A DNA stretch of 22,438 bases from an uncultured Anaerosacchariphilus sp. (GTDB taxonomy: Bacteria > Bacillota > Clostridia > Lachnospirales > Lachnospiraceae): assembly GCA_934373375.1 (NCBI GenBank), contig CAKROP010000006.1, positions 1-22,438 of the forward strand, given 5' to 3'. Both the position numbers and the translations under genes were made by a program. Every line of letters starts with the position of its first letter. Position 1 is the stretch's first letter. Shown piece after piece: positions 1-7,297 of the stretch. Below the pieces are notes generated by a model. It was not told the origin of the DNA. It worked only from the letters and a program-made list of their open reading frames with translations, and searched no databases.

Positions 1-228
1 GGTAGCTTTCCACGGGTCAACAGCGCCCATCACCAGGCTGTCGGAGCCGTCGGGGAGGGCCTGCGGGTGGCCCAGTATGGGCCGGATTTCGTCGTTGAGG
101 CTCTGTATCATGAGAGGCTGCCCATTCTCGGGGTGCAGTGGCATCCGGAGCGGATGTGTTTTTCCTTTGCACGGGAAGATATGGAAGATGGCAGCAAACT
201 TTTGAAATATTTTTTATCGCTTCTGTAA
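1..228 (+). CDS. Class I glutamine amidotransferase, PuuD-like (3' end only)
   Basis: Frame 1 is open from the window edge to a TAA at 226-228, giving the last 75 residues of a protein whose start lies outside. It contains VNSAHHQAV and later GVQWHPER. These match the C-terminal part of gamma-glutamyl-GABA hydrolase-type class I glutamine amidotransferases, where the His and Glu of the HPE motif complete the Cys-His-Glu triad; the nucleophile Cys is not in the window. Family knowledge suggests hydrolysis of gamma-glutamyl amides such as gamma-glutamyl-GABA in the cytoplasm. The substrate cannot be told from this fragment. The gene converges with the dipeptidase gene, with only 32 bases between their stop codons and no strong terminator. 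Confidence 0.85.
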   Translation, partial: GSFPRVNSAHHQAVGAVGEGLRVAQYGPDFVVEALYHERLPILGVQWHPERMCFSFAREDMEDGSKLLKYFLSLL

Positions 229-260
229 ATAGTTTTGTAAAACATTTTCCTTCGCCTGTT

Positions 261-1361
261 TTATTTGAGAATGCGGCGATAGTAACGCAGGAAATTGCCG
301 CCCGCTATCGCCCCTGCTGTCGCTTCGTCCATGCCCCGCTGCAGTAAAGCGGCAGTCAGCTTCACCATCTCGCCGTGGTGGGCCAGTACGTCATAATTTT
401 CTGTCTCAAAATGGATGCGCGGGATGGTTTCTTCCAGTCCTTTGCAGAGGTCGAAGCCATAGCCCACATGCTCCGGACCCGCGATGCGGACCAGGTGCTC
501 GGCGTGTTCGCAGAGACGGAGCAGGGCCGCGTCCGCATTCTGTCCCCCTGCCTCCGGCGCTCCGGCGGCTCCTTCCCGTTCTGCCTTTCCGCTCTCCGGC
601 ATCACGCCGGTCAGATACCCGCAAGCGTTCAGCCCGATGACGCCACCACGCCCCGCAATCTCGCGGATCTGATCGTCTGTCAGATTCCGATAATTCTCAT
701 GTACCGCCCAGGCGTCTGAGTGACTGGCGATAAAGGGCTGCTCTGCCAGATCGCACACGTCGTGGAAGCCTTCGTTACTTAAGTGGCTCACGTCCAGCCA
801 CATGCCAAGCCGTTCCATTTTGCAGACAGCTTCTTTGCCAAGCTCCGTCAGACCACCCGGGATCTCTTTAAACTGACCCGCTGCGCAGCAGCCTGTGGCA
901 AAGGCGTTCCGGCGGCTCCAGGTGAGACCCGCGCCCCGCACGCCCAGATCATAGAAGGTCCGAAGCAGGGACAGATCATTTCCCAGAGGATCGAGGCCCT
1001 CCAGGGACAGCAGGATCGAAATCCGGCCTGCGGCCAGGTTCTCTTCCAGTTCCGCGCGGCTGACAGTCACCCGGATGCGGTCGCCCACCGGCTCTACGTC
1101 CTCCTTCAGGGCTGTGATCTGCCCCAGAGCCTTCCGAAGCCCCAGCTCCGGTAAATCCCGGTTGTTGATGAAAATAGATGATACGACGATGTTCAGTCCC
1201 GCTTCTTCAAAGCGCGGCAGATACCGCCGTTCCACCACGCCGCTCTCCCCGGTCAGATGGCGTTCGTAGACCTCCGCCGCCAGATCGAAGTGGACGTCCA
1301 CTACTGGATTTTCCCAGTGAATTTTTCTGGCCTGTTCCAGATATTGTTCGTGTATGCGCAT
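261..1361 (-). CDS. Membrane dipeptidase family protein (peptidase M19)
   Basis: The 366-residue product matches the M19 (renal dipeptidase) family, dinuclear zinc enzymes that cleave dipeptides. Candidate metal ligands are visible in the expected order: H24 and D26 in VVDVHFD, bridging E121 in SLEGLD, H193 in DVSHLS, H214 in ASHSD and D304 in GYGFD. The length is normal for bacterial members. Residues about 254-278 form a Gly/Ala/Glu-rich low-complexity insertion, probably a surface loop. No signal peptide is seen, so the enzyme is likely cytoplasmic. The ATG at 1361 is preceded by AGAGGAG at good spacing, which fixes the start. It lies downstream of the histidine kinase gene on the same strand, with 142 bases between that hold an inverted repeat. 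With the neighbouring amidotransferase it suggests peptide or gamma-glutamyl amide breakdown. Confidence 0.9.
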   Translation of the reverse strand: MRIHEQYLEQARKIHWENPVVDVHFDLAAEVYERHLTGESGVVERRYLPRFEEAGLNIVVSSIFINNRDLPELGLRKALGQITALKEDVEPVGDRIRVTVSRAELEENLAAGRISILLSLEGLDPLGNDLSLLRTFYDLGVRGAGLTWSRRNAFATGCCAAGQFKEIPGGLTELGKEAVCKMERLGMWLDVSHLSNEGFHDVCDLAEQPFIASHSDAWAVHENYRNLTDDQIREIAGRGGVIGLNACGYLTGVMPESGKAEREGAAGAPEAGGQNADAALLRLCEHAEHLVRIAGPEHVGYGFDLCKGLEETIPRIHFETENYDVLAHHGEMVKLTAALLQRGMDEATAGAIAGGNFLRYYRRILK

Positions 1362-1388
1362 ACTGTCTCCTCTGTCTCTCTTTATACA

Positions 1389-1483
1389 GCGGTTTCCTAT
1401 CTATCACTTTCTGCCCTGACCTCTATCAACACAGAACTAATTGCGTCCCAGCCAGTCGGACATATTCTCTTATAGGAAACCGC
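1389..1483. repeat. Perfect 12-bp inverted repeat flanking 71 bp
   Basis: GCGGTTTCCTAT at 1389-1400 is the exact reverse complement of ATAGGAAACCGC at 1472-1483. The pair lies in the gap between the histidine kinase stop and the dipeptidase start. There is no T-tract after either arm, so it is not a standard terminator. It could be a pair of regulator sites, a long-loop RNA hairpin, or the ends of a very small inserted element. The function is unknown. Confidence 0.6.
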
Positions 1484-1503
1484 ACACTTTCCTTACTCTA
1501 TTA

Positions 1504-3693
1504 TTACGTTTCTTCCTGCGTCTCCGTCACCGCAAAGCTCACCACTGCCGTAAACAGATCCGCGTCGGTCTCCACACGGAAGCTGCCGCCGCAGGCCTCG
1601 GTAAAGCTTTTGGCTATGGACAGCCCCAGTCCGCTGCCGCCGTCTGTCCGGCTCTTGTCGCCCCGGACGAAGCGCTCGGTGAAATCAATGCCGTCGCCAA
1701 GCTCGGTAGCAGATGTATTTTTCATAACCGCCGTTGCATTTCCATCTTTTTCCACAAGTGTCAGATACACACGGGAACCGGGCAGGGAATACTTGAGTGC
1801 ATTCTGCAAAAGATTCTGAAATACCCGGTACAGCCGCTGGCCGTCCGCCGTGATTTCCACCGGTTCCTCCGGGATAGACACCCGCATGGAGAGACTACTC
1901 TGCTCGATGGACTCGGCCATATCTGCCAGCGTCTGCCGCAGCAGCTTCGCGAAATCCAGCGCCTCCAGGTTTACTTTCAATTCGCCGGACGCCGCCTTGC
2001 TCACCTCAAACACGTCCTGCACCATGGCGCTCAGGCGCTCGGATTTTTCACCCAGGACCCGGATGTAGTCCTTCACATCCTCCGGCAGATTTTCCTCCTG
2101 CTTCAGGATGTCCACGTAGCTGACGATGGAAGTCAGGGGCGTCTTGATGTCGTGGGACACATTGGCCACCAGCTCCACCTTCATGCGCTCGCTTTTCGTG
2201 CGCTCCCGGATGGCCGCCTCCATGCCCTCCTGGATGCTGTTCAGGTCGTCCGCCGCCGCTTTCAGATCACTGTCCTCCGGCAGAGACAGCGCATTTTCCA
2301 TATCGCCGCCCCGGACGGCTCCGATCTGCTCCGTCAGCGCGCCCAGATCCTCGGCCAGTCTGCGCACCCGGTTCATGTAAAAGAAGCTCACAAAAGGAAT
2401 CAGGGAGCGCCGCTGCCATTTCACCAGCTTTTTCTGTACGGGCTGCTTCAGATCCCGGGTTCGGATGCTGCGCCGCAGACGGCCCAAAATACTCTTCTGC
2501 CGCCCTTGATTCCGATGCAGATCGGTGATTCCCAGATACAGCAGCCAGAAGATCAGGAACCAGTAGGGGAACATCCCGTCCAGATTGGAAGCCAGGTAAT
2601 CCCGCGCCGATGCCGCATAATCCTGGACTCCATAAGAAACGACCCATCCCAGGCTGAAACCGCTCCAGGCTAAAAATTCATCTATGAAGCGCAAAATCAA
2701 ATAAATCGGAAGGACGAAGAAGAACAGCAGCTTGATTTCCAACCAGATTTTCCCAGTCCATTCGGTGATGATTTCCTTACCTGCTCTTCGCGGCTTCCGC
2801 AGCGCCCACGCCAGAAGCAACAAAAGGAGAGTCGCCGCCAGACCGGCTTCGCTGCGTACCAGTCGCTGCCTGTCTGCCGCCAGACTCTCCTTCAGACGGT
2901 AGAGGACGCCGCCGTATCGTTTGGTTCCATTTGTACCGCTGACCACATACAGTTTGGGCTCTTTCGCTGCCGCCAGATAGACCGCGATTGCTTTCGCCTC
3001 GTCCCCTGCCGTGAAGTTCTGATAGCCCGGCACAGCCCAACGGCTGTTCTCCCGGTAGATGCCGTCGCCGTAGACGTCCACGGTCTGGCCGTTCTTTTCC
3101 ATGGCTACCTTGCCGTCGCCGTCTTTATTATAGATCAGCTGAAAATTATACTCCTCCGCCGGAATCCAGGCCGCGAAATCCATACCGATGCTGGCATTTT
3201 CCGCGTCCAGTCCGTCGATGTTCGTATAGGTCAGTTTTCCGTCTTTGAACACCGCGTAACGCAGGTTCTGGTCAGCTTTCAGTTCCTCCAGATAGGCGTT
3301 AAAATCCGCCGTGCTGTATCCGCCTGCTTCTGTGGCTGCCTCTTCATAGCTCATGGAACCTGCGTAACCAGACGTCCACCATTCGGATATGACCGTACCG
3401 CTATCCTCTGTGACTGTATCTGCCGCATAAGAATCATACCGATAGCCGGAATCGCTGTAGCTGTACTGATAGCCCATCCAGTCCTTTCCCTTGAGTCCGA
3501 TGCCGATCAGATCCTCCAGCCGATTCGACATGGTCGTGGCAAATTCCTGTGTTTTCTGATAGTCGGACTGCCGCAGATCCGTGTTCGAAATCAGCGTCAG
3601 CATGGAAATGAAGTTGTAAATCAGCAACGTCATTCCCAGAAAGAAGGCAAGCATGCCTATCCAGATTTTAGATTTTTTCCATTTTGTATCCAA
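1504..3693 (-). CDS. Membrane sensor histidine kinase
   Basis: The 729-residue protein is the sensor of a two-component system. Segment 11-32 is a first membrane helix. Residues about 35-280 form a Tyr- and Asp-rich outside sensor domain. Further hydrophobic segments lie at about 284-297, 316-340 and 374-392. A linker precedes the HisKA domain with NVSHDIKTPLTS (phospho-accepting H514). The ATPase domain shows the N box around N627-N631 (FQNLLQNALKYS) and the glycine-rich GSGLGLS at 686-692. It should autophosphorylate and pass phosphate to the regulator encoded just upstream. The proposed start is a TTG at 3693, inside the last codons of the regulator gene (26-base overlap, so coupled translation); the next Met, residue 14, would cut into the first membrane helix. 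The extracellular domain has no family that I recognise, so the signal is unknown. Confidence 0.92.
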   Translation of the reverse strand: MDTKWKKSKIWIGMLAFFLGMTLLIYNFISMLTLISNTDLRQSDYQKTQEFATTMSNRLEDLIGIGLKGKDWMGYQYSYSDSGYRYDSYAADTVTEDSGTVISEWWTSGYAGSMSYEEAATEAGGYSTADFNAYLEELKADQNLRYAVFKDGKLTYTNIDGLDAENASIGMDFAAWIPAEEYNFQLIYNKDGDGKVAMEKNGQTVDVYGDGIYRENSRWAVPGYQNFTAGDEAKAIAVYLAAAKEPKLYVVSGTNGTKRYGGVLYRLKESLAADRQRLVRSEAGLAATLLLLLLAWALRKPRRAGKEIITEWTGKIWLEIKLLFFFVLPIYLILRFIDEFLAWSGFSLGWVVSYGVQDYAASARDYLASNLDGMFPYWFLIFWLLYLGITDLHRNQGRQKSILGRLRRSIRTRDLKQPVQKKLVKWQRRSLIPFVSFFYMNRVRRLAEDLGALTEQIGAVRGGDMENALSLPEDSDLKAAADDLNSIQEGMEAAIRERTKSERMKVELVANVSHDIKTPLTSIVSYVDILKQEENLPEDVKDYIRVLGEKSERLSAMVQDVFEVSKAASGELKVNLEALDFAKLLRQTLADMAESIEQSSLSMRVSIPEEPVEITADGQRLYRVFQNLLQNALKYSLPGSRVYLTLVEKDGNATAVMKNTSATELGDGIDFTERFVRGDKSRTDGGSGLGLSIAKSFTEACGGSFRVETDADLFTAVVSFAVTETQEET

Positions 3694-4366
3694 TGCCCCA
3701 CACCACCTTTAAATATTCCGGTTCTTTCGGATTGAGCTCGATCTTTTCACGAATGCGGCGGATATGTACCATGACTGTATTTTCCGGCGCATAGGCTTCT
3801 TCCTCCCAGACCCGGCGGTAAATCTCCTCCGCCGGAAAGACGCGACCCCGATTTTTCATCAGAAGCTCCACGATCTTCGTCTCCGTGGCGGTCAGCCGCA
3901 CCGGCTCTCCGTCTGCGTACAGGGTTCGTTCGGATTGGCGATAGGTGAGTCGGCCATTTCGGATCTCGTCCCCGGACACGCCCGCGTGGATGTCGCCCAG
4001 CATGGTATAGCGCCGAAGTTGGCTTTTTACCCGGGCTGCCAGCTCCTGGGGATGAAAGGGCTTCGCCACGTAATCATCGGCGCCCATGGACAGGCCTATG
4101 ATTTTGTCGGTCTCCTCGCTTTTGGCGCTGAGGACGATGATTGGGATATTTTTCCGCTCCCGGATTTTCATGACGGCGGACAGTCCATCCAGGCGCGGCA
4201 TCATCACATCCATGATAATGAGCTGCACCGGCTTTTCCACTGCCAGCTCCAGGGCCTGCAGGCCGTCGTAGGCCTTCAGCACCTGATAGCCCTCTTTTTC
4301 CAGAAGCACTGCAATGGCTCTCACAATCTCCCGGTCGTCGTCTACTACCAGTACGCATTCGTTCAT
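3668..4366 (-). CDS. OmpR/PhoB-family response regulator
   Basis: The 232-residue protein has an N-terminal receiver domain with acidic residues D9-D11, phosphorylation site D53 (in IIMDVMMPRLD), and conserved S80 and K102. The C-terminal winged-helix DNA-binding domain spans about 130-230 and ends VVWGIGYKMEKI, as in OmpR/PhoB regulators. It is the partner of the overlapping histidine kinase. The ATG at 4366 has a clear AAAGGAGAG ribosome binding site. The gap upstream holds three direct repeats of GTAAGAAA (reading this strand) and a TATCCT -10, which suggests that the regulator controls its own operon. The target regulon is not evident, though the preceding small anchored protein and HAAS operon are candidates. 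Confidence 0.95.
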   Translation of the reverse strand: MNECVLVVDDDREIVRAIAVLLEKEGYQVLKAYDGLQALELAVEKPVQLIIMDVMMPRLDGLSAVMKIRERKNIPIIVLSAKSEETDKIIGLSMGADDYVAKPFHPQELAARVKSQLRRYTMLGDIHAGVSGDEIRNGRLTYRQSERTLYADGEPVRLTATETKIVELLMKNRGRVFPAEEIYRRVWEEEAYAPENTVMVHIRRIREKIELNPKEPEYLKVVWGIGYKMEKI

Positions 4367-4394
4367 ATTTGCTCTCTCCTTTTCCGGTGGTTTC

Positions 4395-4449
4395 AGGATA
4401 CCCTTTCTTTCTTACGGGACACCGGGGGATTTTCTTACAGCTTTCTTAC
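4395..4449 (-). promoter_or_regulatory. Response regulator promoter with three GTAAGAAA direct repeats
   Basis: Reading the minus strand, GTAAGAAA occurs at 4449-4442, 4438-4431 and 4415-4408. The repeat starts are 11 and 23 bases apart, about one and two helical turns. They end just upstream of TATCCT at 4400-4395, a plausible -10. The hexamer at the -35 position (GGTGTC) is poor, as expected at an activated promoter. Tandem direct repeats at 11-bp spacing are typical of OmpR/PhoB-family sites. The farthest repeat overlaps the stop codon of the upstream gene. The assignment to this regulator is inference. Confidence 0.5.
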
Positions 4450-5000
4450 AATCTTAAATCTTTTTCATTGAGCGGGTTATAAAAGATCTGTACCTGCTTG
4501 ATATGGGGCGCGCCCACCACAGAAATCAATTCGCCACGCTTCAGGCCCACCAGGACTTTGTCCTTGGCCTCCATCAGATTCTGAAAATTACTCTCGTCCG
4601 TATCCTGCCAGTAGCAGCGAAGCTCCAGGGCCGGGTTACGGGTCTGCCGCCAGGTATCGGCGTCGTCATCGTAATAGTCATCCTCCTGGACGGTCTCTTC
4701 GATCCGCGGCTCCACCATGTCTTTATTGTAGGTAATGCGGAACAGCACGGTATTTTCCGGAATGCTCTCGTCGGCCTCCACATCGGGAGCCGTATCCCAG
4801 TAGCCGTCAATATTCCAGACGCCCTGCTCCGGGTCGATCTCTTTGCTGATGTCTCTGGTAACGATATCTGTCTTGCCGACCACTTCCGCGCCGCCGTAGG
4901 CCAGGCCTGAAAATTCGCCGAAGGCTACGCCTGCGCCGATGCCGGACAGCAGGATGCCGCCGCAAAAGATGCCGATAGTTATTTTATGCAATCTGGTCAT
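4446..5000 (-). CDS. Small membrane-anchored or secreted protein of unknown function
   Basis: The product is 184 residues from the preferred ATG at 5000, which has AGAGGAGG six bases upstream; another ATG at 5006 sits too close to that site. Residues about 6-28 form one hydrophobic segment, a signal anchor or uncleaved signal peptide. The rest is polar, with an acidic Asp/Tyr run (EDDYYDDDAD) near residues 106-115 and no motif that I recognise. It is the third gene of an overlapping padR-HAAS operon, a slot often filled by a DUF4097 adhesin-like protein. This protein is too short and lacks the repeated beta-rich pattern, so I do not give it that name. The context suggests an envelope-stress role sensed or acted on outside the membrane. 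Confidence 0.7.
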   Translation of the reverse strand: MTRLHKITIGIFCGGILLSGIGAGVAFGEFSGLAYGGAEVVGKTDIVTRDISKEIDPEQGVWNIDGYWDTAPDVEADESIPENTVLFRITYNKDMVEPRIEETVQEDDYYDDDADTWRQTRNPALELRCYWQDTDESNFQNLMEAKDKVLVGLKRGELISVVGAPHIKQVQIFYNPLNEKDLRL

Positions 5001-5964
5001 GTTCATCCTCCTCTGCCTCTACGGCCTCGTCTGTGAAATCGTCTTCTTCCGGCTCGTCGTCTGTATCGACCTCATTTTCCAGGACGGCGGTTTTCTCTTC
5101 GGTCTTTTTCCGACGAATCAGGCCCCAGGCCGCGCAGGTCAGCGCGCCGCCGCAGAGCAGACCGCCAAGGCTCATCAAGGTCACGCCGATAAGCGGGTAG
5201 CCCTGGAAGCAGAGAATCAGGAGCGCGCCAAAGCAGAAAATGGCGGCGATGGTTCCCAGTGCCAGGCAGATTGCCCCGCAGAACCAGAAGAGATTCCAGC
5301 AGAGGCGTACGCCCCAGCGGAGCAGGTCCCAGCAAATGTGCCAGAGCCAGATAATCAGTTTTCTTAAAACGCGGGCGGCGCTGCCAATCAGGCTGCCGCA
5401 GCCTTTCAGGATGTCGCGGCAGAAGCCGATGAGTTTTCCAAGTATGCCCTGTTCGGAGCTGGAATCTGCTTTTTGAAAAACTGCCGGACCATATCCGACT
5501 TTGCTTTTTTCCGAATCTCCGCCGTCTGCAGCTGTCCACTGTCTGGCCGTGCTTCCGGCTCCCCCCGGCTGCTCCACAGGATCTCCCGCAGGCTTCTTAT
5601 GGATCGGCTTCCCAATCCAGGCGCATACCTCCTGTATCCACTGTCCCAGCTTCTTTCCCGCCCTTTTCAGGAAACTGCCTGCGCTTCGGATCCCCTGCTC
5701 CGCAGACTGCGCCGCGCTCTCAAAGTCCATCCTTACCCGACGGCTGCTGTCGCCATATTCCGGATTCACATGGTAGGCCTCCAGGATCTCCGCCGCCAGC
5801 TCCTTCACCGGCCCGAAATCGCCGATGGCCTCCTCCTCGGACATGCCGTTCTGTATCTTCATGTCGATATGCTGCGCATATTCATCCAGAATATCCTGCT
5901 GCTCCCGTTCCTCCAGCACCTTCAGATGTCCCGCAAGCTCTGTCAGAAATGCTTCTTTACTCAT
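4984..5964 (-). CDS. HAAS-domain (DUF1700-like) membrane protein
   Basis: The 326-residue protein starts with an alpha-helical domain (about 1-70, with EYAQHIDMKIQNGMSEEEAIGDFG) typical of HAAS/DUF1700 proteins, which sit next to PadR regulators in Firmicutes. A long polar linker (about 120-170) follows. Two strong membrane helices lie at about 224-252 and 257-284, and a very acidic tail covers 287-326. It overlaps padR by 8 bases (ATGAGTAA) and the following gene by 17 bases, so the three genes are one translationally coupled unit. By family analogy the HAAS domain may work with PadR at the membrane in envelope stress control; the exact role is unknown. Confidence 0.8.
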   Translation of the reverse strand: MSKEAFLTELAGHLKVLEEREQQDILDEYAQHIDMKIQNGMSEEEAIGDFGPVKELAAEILEAYHVNPEYGDSSRRVRMDFESAAQSAEQGIRSAGSFLKRAGKKLGQWIQEVCAWIGKPIHKKPAGDPVEQPGGAGSTARQWTAADGGDSEKSKVGYGPAVFQKADSSSEQGILGKLIGFCRDILKGCGSLIGSAARVLRKLIIWLWHICWDLLRWGVRLCWNLFWFCGAICLALGTIAAIFCFGALLILCFQGYPLIGVTLMSLGGLLCGGALTCAAWGLIRRKKTEEKTAVLENEVDTDDEPEEDDFTDEAVEAEEDEHDQIA

Positions 5965-6280
5965 GTTGTTCTCCCTCCTTCAGGTACCTATCCACCTGCT
6001 GCTGAAATTCCATCCACTCTTTGGCCAGAGAATCCCGATAGAGAATCCCTGCTGCCGTCAGATGATAATATTTTCGTGGGGGTCCTTCTGTGGACTCCCG
6101 AAGGTATGTCTCAAAATAATGTTCATTGGTCAGACGCTTCAGCAGCGGGTAAATGGTTCCCTCATTCACGTTAATGACCCGGGAAACCTCCTCCACCAGC
6201 TCATACCCGTACCGATCCTTCCGGCGCACTGCCTCCAGCACGATCAGCTCCAGCACGCCCTTTTTAAATTGTGGGTTCAT
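5957..6280 (-). CDS. PadR-family transcriptional regulator
   Basis: The 107-residue protein has the PadR winged-helix core: KGVLELIVLEAVRRKDRYGYELVEEV, then NVNEGTIYPLLKRLTNEHY, and the wing with PPRKYYHLTAAG. The start is set at the ATG at 6280, which has GGAGGGATGAA just before it; an upstream in-frame extension would add 21 residues unlike the family. A short C-terminal helix supports dimer formation. It heads the operon with the HAAS protein and the small anchored protein and probably represses its own promoter, as PadR proteins of this s-type usually do. The inducing signal is unknown. Confidence 0.92.
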   Translation of the reverse strand: MNPQFKKGVLELIVLEAVRRKDRYGYELVEEVSRVINVNEGTIYPLLKRLTNEHYFETYLRESTEGPPRKYYHLTAAGILYRDSLAKEWMEFQQQVDRYLKEGEQHE

Positions 6281-6314
6281 TTCATCCCTCCCGCACGTTC
6301 CTGTGTCTGATATT

Positions 6315-6343
6315 AGGTTACACCTGCTACTATGTAATGTCAA
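6315..6343 (-). promoter_or_regulatory. Promoter of the padR-HAAS operon
   Basis: On the minus strand a perfect -35 TTGACA (6343-6338) is followed after 17 bases by TAACCT (6320-6315), a weak -10. Transcription would begin near 6308, some 30 bases ahead of the padR ATG. The promoter diverges from the tRNA promoter about 60 bases away. Confidence 0.5.
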
Positions 6344-6401
6344 GTACTAAAGTTTTAAGAATAGTTTAAGATGGATTTTTCTACTTTTTTCTATTTTCTT
6401 C

Positions 6402-6431
6402 TTGACAACAGCCATCATTTCATGTTATAAA
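6402..6431 (+). promoter_or_regulatory. Promoter of the tRNA gene
   Basis: TTGACA at 6402-6407 and TATAAA at 6426-6431 are separated by 18 bases. They lie 20 bases ahead of the mature tRNA 5' end, in AT-rich sequence. This is a near-consensus housekeeping promoter well placed for a short 5' leader. Confidence 0.75.
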
Positions 6432-6450
6432 TATTAAGCACGTTTGATAC

Positions 6451-6521
6451 AGGGGATTGGTCAAATGGCATGACAGGGGTCTCCAAAACCCTTAGTGGGA
6501 GTTCGATTCTCTCATCCCCTG
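6451..6521 (+). tRNA. tRNA-Trp (anticodon CCA), short variant form
   Basis: A complete cloverleaf of 71 bases can be folded by eye. The acceptor stem AGGGGAT pairs fully with ATCCCCT. The D stem is GTCA/TGAC with a 7-base loop holding GG, the anticodon stem GGGGT/ACCCT with loop CTCCAAA, a 4-base variable region TAGT, and the T stem GGGAG/CTCTC with loop TTCGATT. The anticodon CCA reads UGG. The A1-U72 pair and discriminator G73 agree with bacterial tryptophan tRNAs. The 3' CCA is not encoded. It is shorter than the usual tRNA-Trp because of its reduced D loop and variable region, so it may be a second, divergent copy. A promoter and a terminator flank it, so it forms its own transcription unit. 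Confidence 0.9.
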
Positions 6522-6526
6522 CTAAA

Positions 6527-6567
6527 AGAAGCCTGAAAGCGGAATGCTTTCGGGCTTTTCTTTTTTT
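6527..6567 (+). terminator. Rho-independent terminator after the tRNA
   Basis: The stem AGCCTGAAAGC (6530-6540) pairs with GCTTTCGGGCT (6546-6556) through a GGAAT loop, with one G-T wobble. It is followed by TTTCTTTTTTT. It starts about ten bases after the tRNA end. Confidence 0.92.
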
Positions 6568-7214
6568 GCCGGACAGAAGTCTCTTCCACTCACCTATGAT
6601 CCGTTTTTCAAATACATTTTTCACCCGGATCGCCACGCTGACCGGTTGGAGAATTTCATTTCCTCTATTCTGGGTATGCAGGTAAAGATTCGAAGCATTC
6701 TGCCGGTGGAAGACAGTTTGATCGACGGAGAGACCTATCTTATCATGGATTTACTTGTGGAATTGGAAGATGGTTCGCTGGCCAATATTGAAATTCAGAA
6801 AAACGGCTATGCTTTTACGGAAGAACGTCTCTCCTGCTATGCGGCTGATCTGCTCATGCGCCAGTACACCCGTGTGCGTGGCCTGAAAGGACAGGAATTT
6901 TCTGATCAGTCTTGACGTATTCCGGAAAATCCCGTATTCTGAAGACAGAAAAGGAAATCTTTCAGGAGATCGCTCTGCTGCGCCGCAAACCCGAGGAGGT
7001 CATCAGTATGTGGTCGGAAGCGTTACGGATTTTGGATGAAAATTCTTTGAAATACTATGTGGAACAGTTAAAAGAAGAAGTAGATGCCGCGAAGCTGGAA
7101 CTCAAGACGTATAAAGAAGAGCGTGCTAATGAAATTGCTGCTTTGACCAGCGAAAAGGATGCGGAAATTGCCGCACTCAAAGCGGAACTTGAAGCTTTAA
7201 AGGCTTCCAAATAA
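6544..7214 (+). pseudogene. Rpn-family (PD-(D/E)XK) transposase/nuclease, decayed remnant
   Basis: Two reading frames cover the two ends of one protein. The first (open to a TGA at 6913) has SLPLTYDPFFKYIFHP, LIMDLLVELEDG and NIEIQ, matching the N-terminal nuclease region of Rpn/PDDEXK_2 putative transposases; the catalytic Asp and ExQ are still present. The second frame (about 6912-7214) has KPEEVISMWSEALRILDENS and a C-terminal Ala/Glu/Lys coiled coil, matching the family's tail. The middle part of the usual protein of about 300 residues is missing and the frame changes at the junction, so an internal deletion has inactivated it. The first frame also runs back into the tRNA terminator with no good ribosome binding site, so the 5' end is damaged too. 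A short product from the second frame (100 residues) cannot be ruled out. Confidence 0.8.
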
Positions 7215-7234
7215 ATACTCACATAACGATACTG

Positions 7235-7279
7235 AAAGGGCTGGAATCTCTGATTTTTCTCAAAGATTCCAGCCCTTTT
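7235..7279. terminator. Bidirectional terminator between Rpn remnant and DUF4230 gene
   Basis: AAAGGGCTGGAATCT (7235-7249) and AGATTCCAGCCCTTT (7264-7278) are perfect 15-bp complements around a 14-base loop. A- and T-rich ends give a T-run in both directions. It sits between two convergent transcription units, 18 bases beyond the stop of the DUF4230 gene, and should end the jet operon transcript. Confidence 0.9.
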
Positions 7280-7297
7280 CCATGCATTTTCCGGCAT

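Noticed and set aside
239..262. Weak AAAACA/TGTTTT dyad between the amidotransferase and dipeptidase genes
   Set aside because: Only six mostly A-T pairs with a 12-base loop, overlapping the dipeptidase stop; too weak to call a terminator.
1441..2673. Plus-strand open frame of about 410 codons opposite the histidine kinase
   Set aside because: Its translation is low-complexity (His/Gln/Arg) and the opposite strand has well-defined HisKA and ATPase motifs.
4384..4425. CCGGTG/CACCGG inverted repeat ahead of the response regulator gene
   Set aside because: Six pairs with a 30-base loop and no T-run; it encloses the proposed promoter and is more likely chance than a terminator.
5957..6343. Longer padR reading starting at 6343
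   Set aside because: The extra 21 residues do not resemble PadR, include the promoter and ribosome binding site, and the ATG at 6280 has a strong ribosome binding site.
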